From: Serratia sp. UGAL515B_01
GTDB taxonomy: Bacteria > Pseudomonadota > Gammaproteobacteria > Enterobacterales > Enterobacteriaceae
Direction: 5' to 3'
Assembly (NCBI RefSeq): GCF_033095805.1
Contig: NZ_CP109901.1
Span: forward strand, 434,001 to 498,000
DNA: 64,000 nt
The notes below the pieces were generated by a model. It worked only from the letters and a program-made list of their open reading frames with translations, searched no databases and was not told where the DNA came from. The position numbers and the translations under genes were made by a program. The number at the start of each line of letters is the position of its first letter. Position 1 is the stretch's first letter. This document shows positions 10,396 through 19,786 of this stretch, one piece after another.

Positions 10396-10676
10396 ATGCA
10401 AACTCCATTTAAAAAAGGACTTCTACCAAGGGTGAAAAGACTGATACCTAGACTTTTGTGAGTTATGCATCCTCTGCTTATACTAAAATAATTAGAGTGA
10501 TATAAAGGCCGCAATTTTTGGAACCTCTAACAGTATAGATAACTATGTGACAGGGGAGAGAAATCTGCCAGGAGGAGAATAAAACTCTGTGCTGTGTCTC
10601 TTTATTGCCTGCGAGATCGTTCGTCTGCAATCAAGAACATGGTTGGGCGCTCTAGTTGTAGTAGTGTCACAGGGTA

Positions 10677-10802
10677 TATACCCAAGCTCATTCAAATTGC
10701 ATGTAGGCGGTAAGCGAGTCAGTCCCCGGCGTGTAGCTCGCTATTTTACTGGGGCATACGAGCATAGCCAACACCGCTGTAGCTTGAATGACGACGAGTA
10801 TA
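10677..10802 (+). repeat. ERIC element (enterobacterial repetitive intergenic consensus)
   Basis: About 126 bp bounded by inverted ends (TATACCCAAGCTCATTCAA and the matching AGCTTGAATGACGACGAGTATA-type end). It contains the central ACTGGGGC-type segment of ERIC. It ends 30 bp before the start codon of the next gene, so it is part of that gene's leader. It is diverged from the copy at 15996. Confidence 0.8.
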
Positions 10803-10831
10803 TTCAGCAAACAGGTAAGAGGGGTAGCAAA

Positions 10832-11080
10832 ATGGGTATCATTTCCTGGATCATTTTTGGTTTAATTGCCGGCATTTTGGCTAAGTGGATCATGCCTGGC
10901 AAAGATGATGGTGGTTTTATCATGACCGTTGTACTGGGGATTATCGGTGCAGTTGTCGGTGGCTATGTCAGTACATTCTTTGGTATGGGCCGAGTTGATG
11001 GTTTCAACTTAGGAAGCTTTGTCGTGGCTGTAGTGGGTGCCTTGGTGGTGCTTTTTATCTACAGAAAAGTCAGAAGCTAA
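10832..11080 (+). CDS. GlsB/YeaQ/YmgE family small membrane protein
   Basis: 82 residues, starting MGIISWIIFGLIAGILAKW, with three hydrophobic segments and the Gly-rich family core (PGKDDGGF, IIGAVVGGYV). A longer upstream ORF reads through the ERIC element and is not the real start; the ATG at 10832 has AAGAGGGG upstream. The family consists of transglycosylase-associated/general-stress inner-membrane proteins whose exact role is unsettled. An intrinsic terminator follows at 11099. Confidence 0.88.
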   Translation: MGIISWIIFGLIAGILAKWIMPGKDDGGFIMTVVLGIIGAVVGGYVSTFFGMGRVDGFNLGSFVVAVVGALVVLFIYRKVRS

Positions 11081-11098
11081 TCAGTTAATGATTGCACA

Positions 11099-11121
11099 GG
11101 GCCGCTATGGCGGCCCTTTTT
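11099..11121 (+). terminator. Rho-independent terminator after the GlsB-family gene
   Basis: A 7-bp perfect stem GGGCCGC/GCGGCCC with a TATG loop is followed by TTTTT. It ends the plus-strand unit and separates it from the convergent yncE gene. Confidence 0.9.
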
Positions 11122-11148
11122 AACGACCCTGATGCTTCAAGCGGGAGA

Positions 11149-12225
11149 TCACTTTAACGTAATGCGGACCACATCATCTGGCTCGATAGCTTCTTTATCA
11201 CGGCTTGATGCCTGTTTTACGCTCACGTATAGGCTCTGGCCATCTGGCGACAGCGCCAGGCTGTTCGGGTGAACCGGCGTTTTAAGGGTATTTAACAACT
11301 TATAGCTTTTGGCGTCGATCACGCTCACGGTGCCCTCTTTACGGTGAGTAACGTACACTTCATTGCGTATAGGGTTAAACAGCACCGCCAGTGATTCTGG
11401 CACATCGATCTTTTGCAGAATATTGCCGTTACGAGTATCGGCCACCAATACTTGCGGTTGTTTGGAATCGGTAATGAACGCACGGTGCGTGGCTGGGTCC
11501 AAACTGATATTTAACAAGAAATGTTCTTTCGACTCATCCAGCTTTTTACGCGAGATAATTTTGTTGGTCTGGGTATCGATAGTGACCAGTTCGCCATCGG
11601 CATTAGTTACGTATAGGCGACTGGTGGCGGCATCCAGTGCTAAACCGGTGCCGAGCTTTCCTGTTTCAGCGATAGTAGCCCGCAAGGTTAGATCCTTGCC
11701 ATCAACCACCCAGACCACGCTTGAATCACCCAAGCCAGTAATATAAACCGTGTCTGTGGTGGCATCGGCTACCAGTTCGCGTGGTGCCAGCGGTTTGACA
11801 CTATCAGAGCGTTTACGCGGATCCAATACCAAGCGGCCGGTTACTTCACCCGTTTTTCCATCGATAGCGGTCACTGAGTTATTAACGGTGTTACCGAAGT
11901 AAAGTGTGTTGGTATTGGGATTGATTGCAGCACCAAAAGGCTTGATATCATTATGAATGATCTGCGTAATTTCTAGAGTTTGTGGATCAAGCCGATAAAC
12001 TACCCCGCCTTTGTCCAGCTTACGGCTTTGTGAAGTAGCGAGATACAGCGCATTTTCACCCTGGCTGTACACCATTTCGTAAGCGCCTTTCCCCACCGCT
12101 TTTCTCAGTAACTCAGACTCTGTTTGTGCGTGTAGAACAGAGGAAAACATCAGCGTGCTCAGGAGCAAAAGAGGATAAACCGCACGTTCGCTAAACTTTC
12201 GGGTTGTTGTCATCTTGGCGTTCAT
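11149..12225 (-). CDS. yncE: YncE-like periplasmic beta-propeller protein
   Basis: 358 residues. A signal peptide (hydrophobic LLLLSTLMFSSVLHAQ) is followed by seven YVTN-type propeller repeats, for example NTNTLYFGNTVNNSVTAIDG and SRLYVTNADGELVTID. E. coli YncE (about 353 residues) is a secreted seven-bladed propeller reported to bind DNA; its physiological role is not settled. The start has GGAG 5 bases upstream. A strong Fur box lies about 120 bp upstream, consistent with the iron regulation described for yncE. Confidence 0.88.
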   Translation of the reverse strand: MNAKMTTTRKFSERAVYPLLLLSTLMFSSVLHAQTESELLRKAVGKGAYEMVYSQGENALYLATSQSRKLDKGGVVYRLDPQTLEITQIIHNDIKPFGAAINPNTNTLYFGNTVNNSVTAIDGKTGEVTGRLVLDPRKRSDSVKPLAPRELVADATTDTVYITGLGDSSVVWVVDGKDLTLRATIAETGKLGTGLALDAATSRLYVTNADGELVTIDTQTNKIISRKKLDESKEHFLLNISLDPATHRAFITDSKQPQVLVADTRNGNILQKIDVPESLAVLFNPIRNEVYVTHRKEGTVSVIDAKSYKLLNTLKTPVHPNSLALSPDGQSLYVSVKQASSRDKEAIEPDDVVRITLK

Positions 12226-12344
12226 AACATCTCCATTTCATCAAGTACAGTTCACCACAGGTAGAGTCCCCGGGAGAGTCTGGTTCAGCATTGCGTCTCA
12301 GGTAAAAATCTGGTCGGTCACAATACCCCATTCCTTTATTGAAT

Positions 12345-12363
12345 GCTAATGATAGTCATTATC
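12345..12363. promoter_or_regulatory. Fur box upstream of yncE
   Basis: GCTAATGATAGTCATTATC matches the 19-bp consensus GATAATGATAATCATTATC at 17 positions. It lies 120 bp upstream of the yncE start in a gap of about 335 bp (12226-12560) that otherwise holds only AT-rich sequence. It predicts iron-responsive repression. Confidence 0.8.
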
Positions 12364-12560
12364 TTTAGCAAATGGGAGGGTTTTATTGCTGATGGCAGTG
12401 AAAGTGGCTGCAAAAGAGTTTACGCCAACTTTATTGGTTAAATTTCAACATAAAATTTTAATCATTTTTTATACGTAGGATTCTTACTAATAAGAAGAAT
12501 TAACTACGGGTTAATAAATTTTTTAGCTTTAAAAAATAACAAACATATACTCAATAAACC

Positions 12561-13477
12561 TCAAGATGCCATTTTTTTCACCTGAAAGTTATTGTTAACT
12601 CGGGCTCTCAGCGGCTCCGATATTTCTGGGAGTGTGGTCGTGAAAAAATTGAAAATCGCATCCCGAACATCGTGTTTACTGGCAAAATAGCGATTGTTCC
12701 GGGCGTATTCTTTCATCACTTTCCACAACCGCTCAATGGCATTCAGGTTCGGGCTGTATGGTGGGAGATAATCTAGCTCAATATTGCTGGCATAGGTCCA
12801 ATCTTTCACCAATTCGGTTTTGTTATAACCTGCGCCATCGACTATCAGGTGGATTTTCTGGCGTTAATCCGGATGTTTTGTCCTAATTTCATTGAAAAAA
12901 CTCGCGATACTTAGCTCATCAATGGTTTGATATTCCTGAAACACCGCCATACCGATATCATTCAGGTCCAGTGCCCTTACAATATTCAGCCTTGTGCGGT
13001 TTGCCGTTGCTTCTCTTCACTGCATTTATAGGGAACTCCAGTAGGTTTTTTATAAGAAAATCCATGCAGATGCAGCCACTTGTTCATATTGGGAATACTG
13101 AAGGCAATCTCCCTGCACTGGGCGACATAAGCCACAATTTCATGGGTATGATGGAACAGGTGAAGAGATAAGTGATTGATTAAAAGTTCAGTCTGTTCTG
13201 TGTTAAGCATGCCCTCGGAGCCGCCATTTTCGGACTTGAGTTTACGATCATCGAAGTAGTCGTTGATGCAGCGATCAACGGTGGTTTGATGCAGGTGCAA
13301 TGCCTGGGCGATCATCACAGAGTTCCAGCCTTCGGAAGCCAAAAGTATCGCTTTGATACGATCGCGAACACGCCCGTCACGCGCAGTATTATGCAGGCAC
13401 TTGAGTTCGATTTTTTGTTCTTCGGTGATAAATATCTTTATGGCGGAAAACATGATCCTCAACGTCGATAAAATCAA
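12561..13477 (-). pseudogene. IS630-family transposase, degenerate
   Basis: Two pieces of one transposase are visible. The 5' piece (13477-12986) carries the N-terminal helix-turn-helix region (MIAQALHLHQTTVDRCINDYF). The 3' piece (about 12990-12561) carries the DDE-domain end (HLIVDGAGYNKTELV, then LDYLPPYSPNLNAIERLWK). The junction near 12990 has lost roughly 60 residues of the catalytic domain and changed frame, and an in-frame TAA interrupts the 3' piece near 12865. It cannot make an active enzyme. Clear terminal inverted repeats were not found. Confidence 0.88.
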
Positions 13478-13643
13478 ACATCTTCAATGATTACGGGTAT
13501 ATACTTTATTGATTGGTTTAGTGGAGTTTGATATCTTTCACTTTCCTATTTTATAAATAAAAAATGGAATTAGAATATATATGGGGTTATTTAAACATCA
13601 GATGGTTAGTACGCATTCATACGATGTAATAACTTGTTGTGAT

Positions 13644-14707
13644 ATGTCGCCAAGGAAATTAAAATCTTTTTTCTTGAAAGGTAAAGTGGAATCATATAGG
13701 GGGATTTTTCATCTGGCATCTGTTTTTTTTATATTATTTATATTGAGTGAATGTGTCTTTGCCGATGTTCCTAATACTTTTTTGGACGGGGCAATAATAA
13801 TTTTACTGTTAACGTCGAGAGTAGTCGATTTCCTGATCACCATGCTGGGGCGACGATTCAAGTATCTTATGTTGATGCATCCCGCGGTCGGTATGGATTG
13901 TATTATATTAATGCGACTGGCCGGCCTACCCCTCAGAGTTATTTTAAAGGCGAAACACAACTGGAACGCTCAACAATTAATCAAGGTTATTTTAAATTAA
14001 ATGATAACCTTGATGTACGAGTTGAGGTAGGTGGCCAATATATTGTCCCTTTCAATTGGACATCGTTAGGACCGCAGACTATCCGTTTGGATAATGGTTT
14101 TGGTTATAGCGACCGATTCACTTATGGATTAAGGGGAAGACTTTCACTGAGATTACGTCGGGATATCATTGGCGGTGCCGTATTGCTGGACCGTAATGTC
14201 TTAGTGGCTTCTGTGTATCGTTCTATAAGTACGACCCCACCTCCAGCATTGATCCCACAGGATCCAGAGCCTGCTTTTGAAATCACTCTTGAAGGACAAA
14301 TCGTTCCAACACCTGTTGAATGTTATATTTTTGGTAATCAACCGACTAATGTGAGTTTTGGCGATCTTAATGCAGCTGATATCACTGCTGATGGTAGTCG
14401 CTATGGTCAGGGTATTTCTTTTAATTATCTATGTAATAGTGGAGCTAGCCTACCAATAAAGCTTTACCTGATTGCCAACCCCAGTAGCTTCTCCGACAAT
14501 TATATTGCTACTAGCAATCCCGATCTTGGCATTGTGATGAAACATGGCGACACAACGGTGAAACCCTGGAGTAGTTTCGATAGTATTTTGCTGAATGGCA
14601 AAGGCGACGATCGTGTGTATGTTGCCCCTGTCAAAAACCCTGCAGCCAAAACGATGAGTACCGGTGCTTTTACTGCAACTGCTGTTTTGATCATGTCGAT
14701 TCAATAA
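13644..14707 (+). pseudogene. Fimbrial adhesin-like gene, frameshifted (copy 1)
   Basis: The reading frame starts with a signal peptide (FFILFILSECVFA, cleavage before DVPNTF) and shifts near 13790, in the stretch GGGCAATAATAATTTT. The second frame then continues without a break to 14707. The C-terminal half (VECYIFGNQPTNVSFGDLNA to TGAFTATAVLIMSIQ) has the pattern of a chaperone/usher pilin domain, as in MrpH-type tip adhesins. No chaperone or usher gene is nearby. A single-base correction would restore about 350 codons. The exact family is uncertain. Confidence 0.7.
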
Positions 14708-14823
14708 ACTCCCATTTTGGCTGTTTCACTTGATTGTGTGTGAGTGCCTCTGTCTATCATTTGAACACGGTCAAGGTGTGAGCTGCGCAGTTTGTTGGAG
14801 TTAATAGGCGGTGAACAAACCAG

Positions 14824-15752
14824 GTGATACCGTTGTGGAAAATACCTATTGGGATGGCGGCTGGGGTAAATAATGTTATTTTAAACTTGGAAAATACGAC
14901 TTTCCCCAGTCACCATGCCGGTAGCGACTTGCAAGTCACGTTTCCACTAGGTGTTGGTATCGCTGGTGATTTTAGCCTGAATTCGAATAATCAGACTGGT
15001 TATGCTTGGGTTAGAATCTATGTGGTGACTGAAACAGATTTACCTCCTTCTGACATTAACGACGGTTATCTGAAATTAAGTAAGGATTTGGATATACAAA
15101 TACGGTTCCTTGGTTCAGGTCAACAGCAGAGGGTACCTTTCTCCGACACAGCTTAGTGTGGGCATCAGAACCACTGCTCTTGGATTGTCAACTCTCCGTG
15201 GTTCGGGGGATTCACGCAGGTAGAGGCATGGTTAAAACTACGCAGAGATATGATTGGTGGTGCACTTTCATTTCCAGGCGATTTTGCCCCAAGAATGCAA
15301 AAAAAATTCAATCCCCGCTTTTCGAATTTATTTAAAAGCACAGTTAATCCCGATCCCCGTTGAGTGTAATATTCGGGTTAACGTGCGAAAAAATATAATG
15401 TGGATTTTGGCGATATAAACAGTGAGGGTATTACCGCTGATGGTAGCCATTACGGTAACTAACCCTTGATTACGATTGTAACAACGAGCGTGGTTTACCT
15501 ATAAAAATCAATTTGATAGCTAATGGAAACGGCTTCTCAAACGATTATATTGCTACCAGTAATCCTGACTTGGGTATTGTAATGAAATATGGCAGTACAA
15601 TAGTTAAGCCTCAAGGCAGTTTTAACAGTAATCTTTTGTATGGCAAAGGAGAGGACGTTATCTATGTTGCTCCGGTGAAAAACCGGGTGTCACAAACGTT
15701 TAAGACAGGCGATTTCACTGCTAATGCCATTTTGGTCATGACGGTTCAATAA
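14824..15752 (+). pseudogene. Fimbrial adhesin-like gene, heavily decayed (copy 2)
   Basis: A tandem paralogue of the previous gene. It shares FPSHHAGSDLQVTFP near the N-terminus (compare FPDHHAGATIQVSY) and a near-identical C-terminus (FSNDYIATSNPDLGIVMKYG, then KGEDVIYVAPVKN). Stops and frameshifts fall around 14870, 15155-15240, 15360 and 15460. Two broken copies in a row suggest an old duplication followed by loss of function. Confidence 0.75.
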
Positions 15753-15995
15753 TGCAACAAGGTAGCTGGAATGTTTCCAGCAAGTGCGGGCAATTTCTAT
15801 ACATTTTTCTTGGCCCCGAAATGCCAGAGCCCTTACAGAAAAGGCACATGGTATGTGACGATATTGCTGATATTTACAAAAAATTCACGTACAACCACAT
15901 TTAGCGACAAAAAAGTGTGATTTTTGCTCCAGTAATGTTTCCCTCTTGGCTACAAGTGCACATATAATGCGCATCCGATCACATTTGACCGGATT
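15753..15995. other. Intergenic region with no recognised feature
   Basis: About 240 bp between the second fimbrial remnant and an ERIC element. No ORF, hairpin with a T-run or known motif stood out on either strand. It probably contains the promoter of the L,D-transpeptidase gene downstream of the ERIC element. Confidence 0.3.
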
Positions 15996-16122
15996 TATAC
16001 CCGAGTTCATTCAAGTTGCAGGTAGGCGGCAACTGAGCGAAGTCTCTGGAGCTTACTCAAGTAAGTGACTGGGGCGAGTGAAAGCAGCCAACATCGCTGC
16101 CGCTTGAATGACGACGGGTATA
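15996..16122 (+). repeat. ERIC element, 127 bp
   Basis: Complete element with inverted ends (TATACCCGAGTTCATTCAAG against CTTGAATGACGACGGGTATA). The centre reads GGAGCTTACTCAAGTAAGTG followed by ACTGGGGCGAG, nearly identical to the classical ERIC core. It ends 46 bp before the L,D-transpeptidase start and so lies in its leader or promoter region. Confidence 0.92.
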
Positions 16123-16167
16123 ACATATAACACTCATAGCCAGTGCGGCCAACACTCTAATACGAAG

Positions 16168-17088
16168 ATGAAAATGAGCATTCGCGCGTTATTAACTCTG
16201 TTTACTGCCTTGGCTGCCTTCAGCCAGGCTGTTTTTGCCGTTGTATACCCTCTGCCAGACAAGGATAGTCGCCTAGTGGGCGAGAATATCCAGATCACCG
16301 TGCCTGCAGACAGCAAGTTGCCGTTGGAGAGCTTCGCGGCTCAATACCAGATGGGCTTGAGCAATATGCTGGAAGCTAACCCAGGCGTTGATCCATTTCT
16401 GCCGCTGCCTGGTAGCACTTTGACCATTCCACATCAACTGATCCTGCCAAATGCACCGCGTGAAGGCATCATCATCAATAGCGCAGAAATGCGCCTGTAC
16501 TATTATCCTAAAGGTACTAAAACAGTGATCGTGTTGCCGATTGGTATCGGCGAGCTGGGCAAAGATACCCCGCTGGACTGGGTCACATCCGTACAGCGCA
16601 AAAAGGAACGACCAACCTGGACGCCGACGGCTAAAATGCGTGAAGAGTATGCTGCGGATGGGGTGATCTTACCCCCTGTATACCCGGCAGGCCCGGATAA
16701 CCCAATGGGGTTGTATGCGCTGTATGTTGGCCGCCTATACGCTATTCATGGCACCAACGCCAACTTTGGCATCGGCCTGCGTGTAAGTCACGGCTGTGTT
16801 CGTTTGCGTAATGATGACATTAAATACCTGTTCGACAGCGTGCCAGTAGGCACCCGTGTGCAGTTTATTAACGAACCAGTGAAAGCTTCTGTTGAACCAG
16901 ACGGTTCGCGCTATCTGGAAGTGCATAACCCGCTTTCAGCCTCTGAGGAAGAATTGAAGTCGAAAGAACCCGTTCCGATCACCATTTCTGAATCAGTAGG
17001 CAAAGTTCTAGTTGATCCCACCATCAACCAAAGCGAAGTGGACGCTGCCATTCAAGCGCGCTCCGGTATGCCGGTTAAAGTGAATTAA
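16168..17088 (+). CDS. L,D-transpeptidase, ErfK/YcfS type
   Basis: 306 residues from the ATG at 16168 ([12 protein letters not shown]); the in-frame ATG at 16174 is equally possible, while the one at 16108 lies inside the ERIC element and is rejected. A signal peptide ends at QAVFA, followed by a LysM-like domain ([21 protein letters not shown]) and a YkuD catalytic domain with [11 protein letters not shown] and the active-site motif SHGCVRL (catalytic Cys and His). It acts in the periplasm. Relatives in E. coli (LdtA-C) attach Braun lipoprotein to peptidoglycan. Confidence 0.92.
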   Translation: MKMSIRALLTLFTALAAFSQAVFAVVYPLPDKDSRLVGENIQITVPADSKLPLESFAAQYQMGLSNMLEANPGVDPFLPLPGSTLTIPHQLILPNAPREGIIINSAEMRLYYYPKGTKTVIVLPIGIGELGKDTPLDWVTSVQRKKERPTWTPTAKMREEYAADGVILPPVYPAGPDNPMGLYALYVGRLYAIHGTNANFGIGLRVSHGCVRLRNDDIKYLFDSVPVGTRVQFINEPVKASVEPDGSRYLEVHNPLSASEEELKSKEPVPITISESVGKVLVDPTINQSEVDAAIQARSGMPVKVN

Positions 17089-17104
17089 TCTTTGAATTAT
17101 AATT

Positions 17105-17132
17105 AAAAAAGACGCCCTCGGGCGTCTTTTTT
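17105..17132. terminator. Bidirectional Rho-independent terminator
   Basis: The stem GACGCCC/GGGCGTC is flanked by AAAAAA on the left and TTTTTT on the right. It lies between the transpeptidase gene and the minus-strand remnant, so it can serve both strands. Confidence 0.92.
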
Positions 17133-17154
17133 GTCTGGGAGGCCAATCAAGAAA

Positions 17155-17295
17155 TCAGTATGCCAGCATGGCTACCAGCGTGAATTTATAGTCTTCGCTT
17201 TTAAAGAAATTGCGGCTGAACTTAAACACGGTGCCGTCGTTGAGGGAACCTGTAGAGATTTTCTCTAGGATCTCATCACGGCCTGCTGGATAAAA
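17155..17295 (-). pseudogene. C-terminal remnant of an unidentified gene
   Basis: Minus-strand codons read GRDEILEKISTGSLNDGTVF, continue through KFSRNFFKSEDYKFTLV and end AMLAY-stop at 17155, ending like an outer-membrane beta-strand protein. Upstream the frame breaks near 17297, and 17300-17476 contains no open frame. I do not recognise the parent gene. Coding-like character is judged only from residue composition. Confidence 0.4.
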
Positions 17296-17476
17296 TCAGG
17301 CCGACGACCACCGTGTGCGGGTATTGACCCCAACACCATTTGCCAGTGAAACCGTGCTGGACGAGCAAACCATATAGTCAAAGGCGACTTCACTACGTTG
17401 GCATCTTGTCAGTCGAAAATGTTCCGCTTTAAGTGTTAGGCAGTGCCTTGCTGTTGCACGCGAGCGCTGCAATTAA

Positions 17477-18664
17477 TTAGCTTTTGTTCGCCACCAAATC
17501 CGCTACCAGCCTATTGACGGGATCGCTCATATTAGTAAATTTGGTCAGTTCAGAGCGGGTAACTACCACGAACACGCCAATATTTTGCTGTGGCACCATC
17601 GCCATATAAGTAATAAAGCCGCCACCTCCACCGGTTTTCTGGATGATCCCCGGCAGGCTGTCTTTGGGCGCCATGTAGACCCACCCTAGCCCTAAGGCAG
17701 AGGCTTCACCTGGCACATCCATTCCTGTCAGTGACACGAGATCCTGGCGCTGGAAGTACATGGTTTGCTCGCTCATCGCCGTCGGTTTGCGCGAGCCGGT
17801 AACGTTGGAAGAGAGGAACTGCTGCATCCAGCGCTGCATATCGCGCGGGGTAGAGTAAACACCACCGCTGCCTGCCGCTGCGGTAGTATCGCGGCAGATG
17901 CTAGGCCCTTTGGCCGCGACCATCAGGCGTGAGCACTGTTCGGCACTGGGGGTGAGCGTGGTATCCACCATTCCCAGAGGGGCAGTGATCTTTTCACGCA
18001 ACAATGCGCCATACGGCTTGCCTGAGGCATTTGCCAGGGCATCCGCCAGCAAATCGTAAGCCAGATTGGAATAGGACGCTCGCACGCCTGGTGGTACGGT
18101 GATGCTGGCATGTGCCAGCCATTGCCAGCGTTGTGCTTTGGTTGGCCAAATGAAAACCGGCGTTTTGGGCGGTTTTTTGCCTGGCATTTCGCGAGGCAAG
18201 GCGCTGGTATGGGTCGCCAGATTCAGCAAAGTAATGGGTTGGCGTGAGTTGTACGATGGTACATGGGCCCCTTTGGGCGCATATTTGCGCAGCGGATCGG
18301 TGATTTTAACTTTTCCTTCCTCCGCCAGTTTAACCATCACTTCGCTGGTCATCAGCTTGGTGATGGAGGCGATACGGATCAGGGAGTCAGAGCGAGGGCG
18401 CTGATTATTACCCGGTTTGGTATCGCCAAAACTGCGGTTGACCACCTGATTGCCGTCAATTACTACCAGTGCCATCCCGGTTGCGCCGCTGTTATAAAAG
18501 ATATGTTCGGCATAGTTATCGACAATCTGCGAGGTCAGTTGTGAACTGGCGGCAAGGCCTGCCAGCGGCGAAGTGCTTATGCTCAGCATTAGCAATAACG
18601 AGGAGAGTGAGGTTTTCAACGATTTTTTTCCATGCAAAAAGCGGTAGTTAGCCGGGGGATACAT
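17477..18664 (-). CDS. ampH: AmpH: penicillin-binding protein, D-alanyl-D-alanine carboxypeptidase/endopeptidase
   Basis: 395 residues of the class C beta-lactamase fold, with a signal peptide. The SxxK motif is in RIASITKLMTSE, YxN is YSNLAYDLLADALANASGKP, and the third conserved box is KTGGGGGFITYMAM. Long stretches match what is known of E. coli AmpH (ADHIF-type N-terminus, SGATGMALVVIDGNQ, NMSDPVN). AmpH trims peptidoglycan in the periplasm and has weak beta-lactamase activity. It is transcribed alone, and the start lacks a strong ribosome site. Confidence 0.93.
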   Translation of the reverse strand: MYPPANYRFLHGKKSLKTSLSSLLLMLSISTSPLAGLAASSQLTSQIVDNYAEHIFYNSGATGMALVVIDGNQVVNRSFGDTKPGNNQRPRSDSLIRIASITKLMTSEVMVKLAEEGKVKITDPLRKYAPKGAHVPSYNSRQPITLLNLATHTSALPREMPGKKPPKTPVFIWPTKAQRWQWLAHASITVPPGVRASYSNLAYDLLADALANASGKPYGALLREKITAPLGMVDTTLTPSAEQCSRLMVAAKGPSICRDTTAAAGSGGVYSTPRDMQRWMQQFLSSNVTGSRKPTAMSEQTMYFQRQDLVSLTGMDVPGEASALGLGWVYMAPKDSLPGIIQKTGGGGGFITYMAMVPQQNIGVFVVVTRSELTKFTNMSDPVNRLVADLVANKS

Positions 18665-18895
18665 TCAGTTTAATGCGTAATTATCTGAATCGCATGCGGT
18701 AATTATGTTAAGTGGTCGAATTTTGCACGATTTTCTTATGCCACGTGGGTTGAAGAAGAGTACGGCCATTGTGCGTGTGTGTAAATGGAGGGCAGTTTTT
18801 TGCAAGGGTGTTAGATCACCATTACGTGCTTTTATCTGAGTCAAGCTTCTCGCAGATTTATAAAAAATGATGGACGCTGGTAGAAATTATTATAT

Positions 18896-18914
18896 GATAT
18901 TAATTATCATTATC
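18896..18914. promoter_or_regulatory. Fur box upstream of the DUF1435 gene
   Basis: GATATTAATTATCATTATC matches the Fur consensus GATAATGATAATCATTATC at 16 of 19 positions. It lies 16 bp before the start codon, overlapping the expected promoter, so repression under iron-rich conditions is predicted. Confidence 0.7.
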
Positions 18915-18929
18915 ACTTGAGGCAATGAG

Positions 18930-19214
18930 ATGCTAGCTGCTGTGATTACCGCGTGTGGGATGTGGGGTGTCAGTTGGTATCTGGGTGACCGACTTGCCAG
19001 CGCTTGGGGAGTGTTATTACCCTGTGCCCTGATGCCATTTCTGGCAATGTTCGAGCCGGACATGATGCAGTTGCGTACCTTGATCGTCATCGCTATGTTG
19101 GCGACGCTGGTGATGTTGTTCAATAGCCGCTGGCGTCACTACCTGCTGCTTCCTTCCAGTATGGCGCTGGCCGGTGGGTTAGCGGCGATCAGTCTGCGTT
19201 TCAGCTTTGGCTAA
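18930..19214 (+). CDS. DUF1435 family small inner-membrane protein
   Basis: 94 residues with three or four hydrophobic segments (MLAAVITACGMWGVSWYLG, WGVLLPCALMPFLAMF, LIVIAMLATLVMLF, the SSMALAGGLAAISL tail). The length and composition fit the enterobacterial DUF1435 family, found near the leu tRNA-rsmC region. GAGG lies 8-10 bases before the ATG. The Fur box suggests an iron-linked role; the biochemical function is unknown. Confidence 0.75.
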   Translation: MLAAVITACGMWGVSWYLGDRLASAWGVLLPCALMPFLAMFEPDMMQLRTLIVIAMLATLVMLFNSRWRHYLLLPSSMALAGGLAAISLRFSFG

Positions 19215-19294
19215 AACAACGAAAGTACGCATTAGTGTGTTGGATTTTCAGAAGGGATTGATACGTAATGGAGGCTGGCAAAGAACACATCGAA

Positions 19295-19381
19295 TGGTGC
19301 GAAGAGAGGGACTTGAACCCTCACGTCCGTAAGGACACTAACACCTGAAGCTAGCGCGTCTACCAATTCCGCCACCTTCGC
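19295..19381 (-). tRNA. tRNA-Leu (anticodon CAG), copy 3 in transcription order
   Basis: 87 nt including an encoded CCA. The 5' end is GCGAAGGTGGCGGAATTGG, the anticodon loop CTTCAGG contains CAG, the class II variable arm is GTCC-TTAC-GGAC, and the T-loop is GGTTCAAGTCC. It matches the enterobacterial leuV/P/Q gene. Confidence 0.97.
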
Positions 19382-19416
19382 ACAAAAGATATGCTTTTAG
19401 ATTTATATCACCAGCT

Positions 19417-19503
19417 TGGTGCGAAGAGAGGGACTTGAACCCTCACGTCCGTAAGAACACTAACACCTGAAGCTAGCGCGTCTACCAATTCCGCCACCTT
19501 CGC
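19417..19503 (-). tRNA. tRNA-Leu (anticodon CAG), copy 2, variant variable arm
   Basis: Same length and sequence as its neighbours except for one base in the variable arm (GTTC-TTAC-GGAC), which replaces a C-G pair by U-G and should keep the fold. CCA is encoded. Confidence 0.97.
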
Positions 19504-19535
19504 ATGTGCTGTGCAATATAAATCATGTGGTTATT

Positions 19536-19622
19536 TGGTGCGAAGAGAGGGACTTGAACCCTCACGTCCGTAAGGACACTAACACCTGAAGCTAGCGCGT
19601 CTACCAATTCCGCCACCTTCGC
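19536..19622 (-). tRNA. tRNA-Leu (anticodon CAG), copy 1 in transcription order
   Basis: 87 nt, identical in sequence to the copy at 19295. The three genes are spaced by 32-35 bp and are presumably processed from one transcript reading right to left. Confidence 0.97.
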
Positions 19623-19786
19623 ATACCCAAAAGTTACCACGGGGGCGAATTCTAGAGATTTTGGCGGGGACGTCAATAATTATTTCCCCGTTTAGCGGCG
19701 TTAGCTGTAAAAACCGCCATATCCCGCTCTTCTTTGAAATCGTAGTCTAGGGCGTGTCCCATGACCGCGCGCGCCGCTGGCGGTAA

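Noticed and set aside
12561..13477. Active IS630 insertion sequence
   Set aside because: Catalytic-domain segment deleted, in-frame stop present, and no clear terminal inverted repeats.
16108..16167. Upstream start of the L,D-transpeptidase
   Set aside because: It lies in the ERIC element and would put about 20 polar residues before the signal peptide.
19417..19503. Second tRNA-Leu as a pseudogene because of its base change
   Set aside because: The change turns a C-G pair into U-G in the variable arm, which keeps the stem; all other positions are intact.
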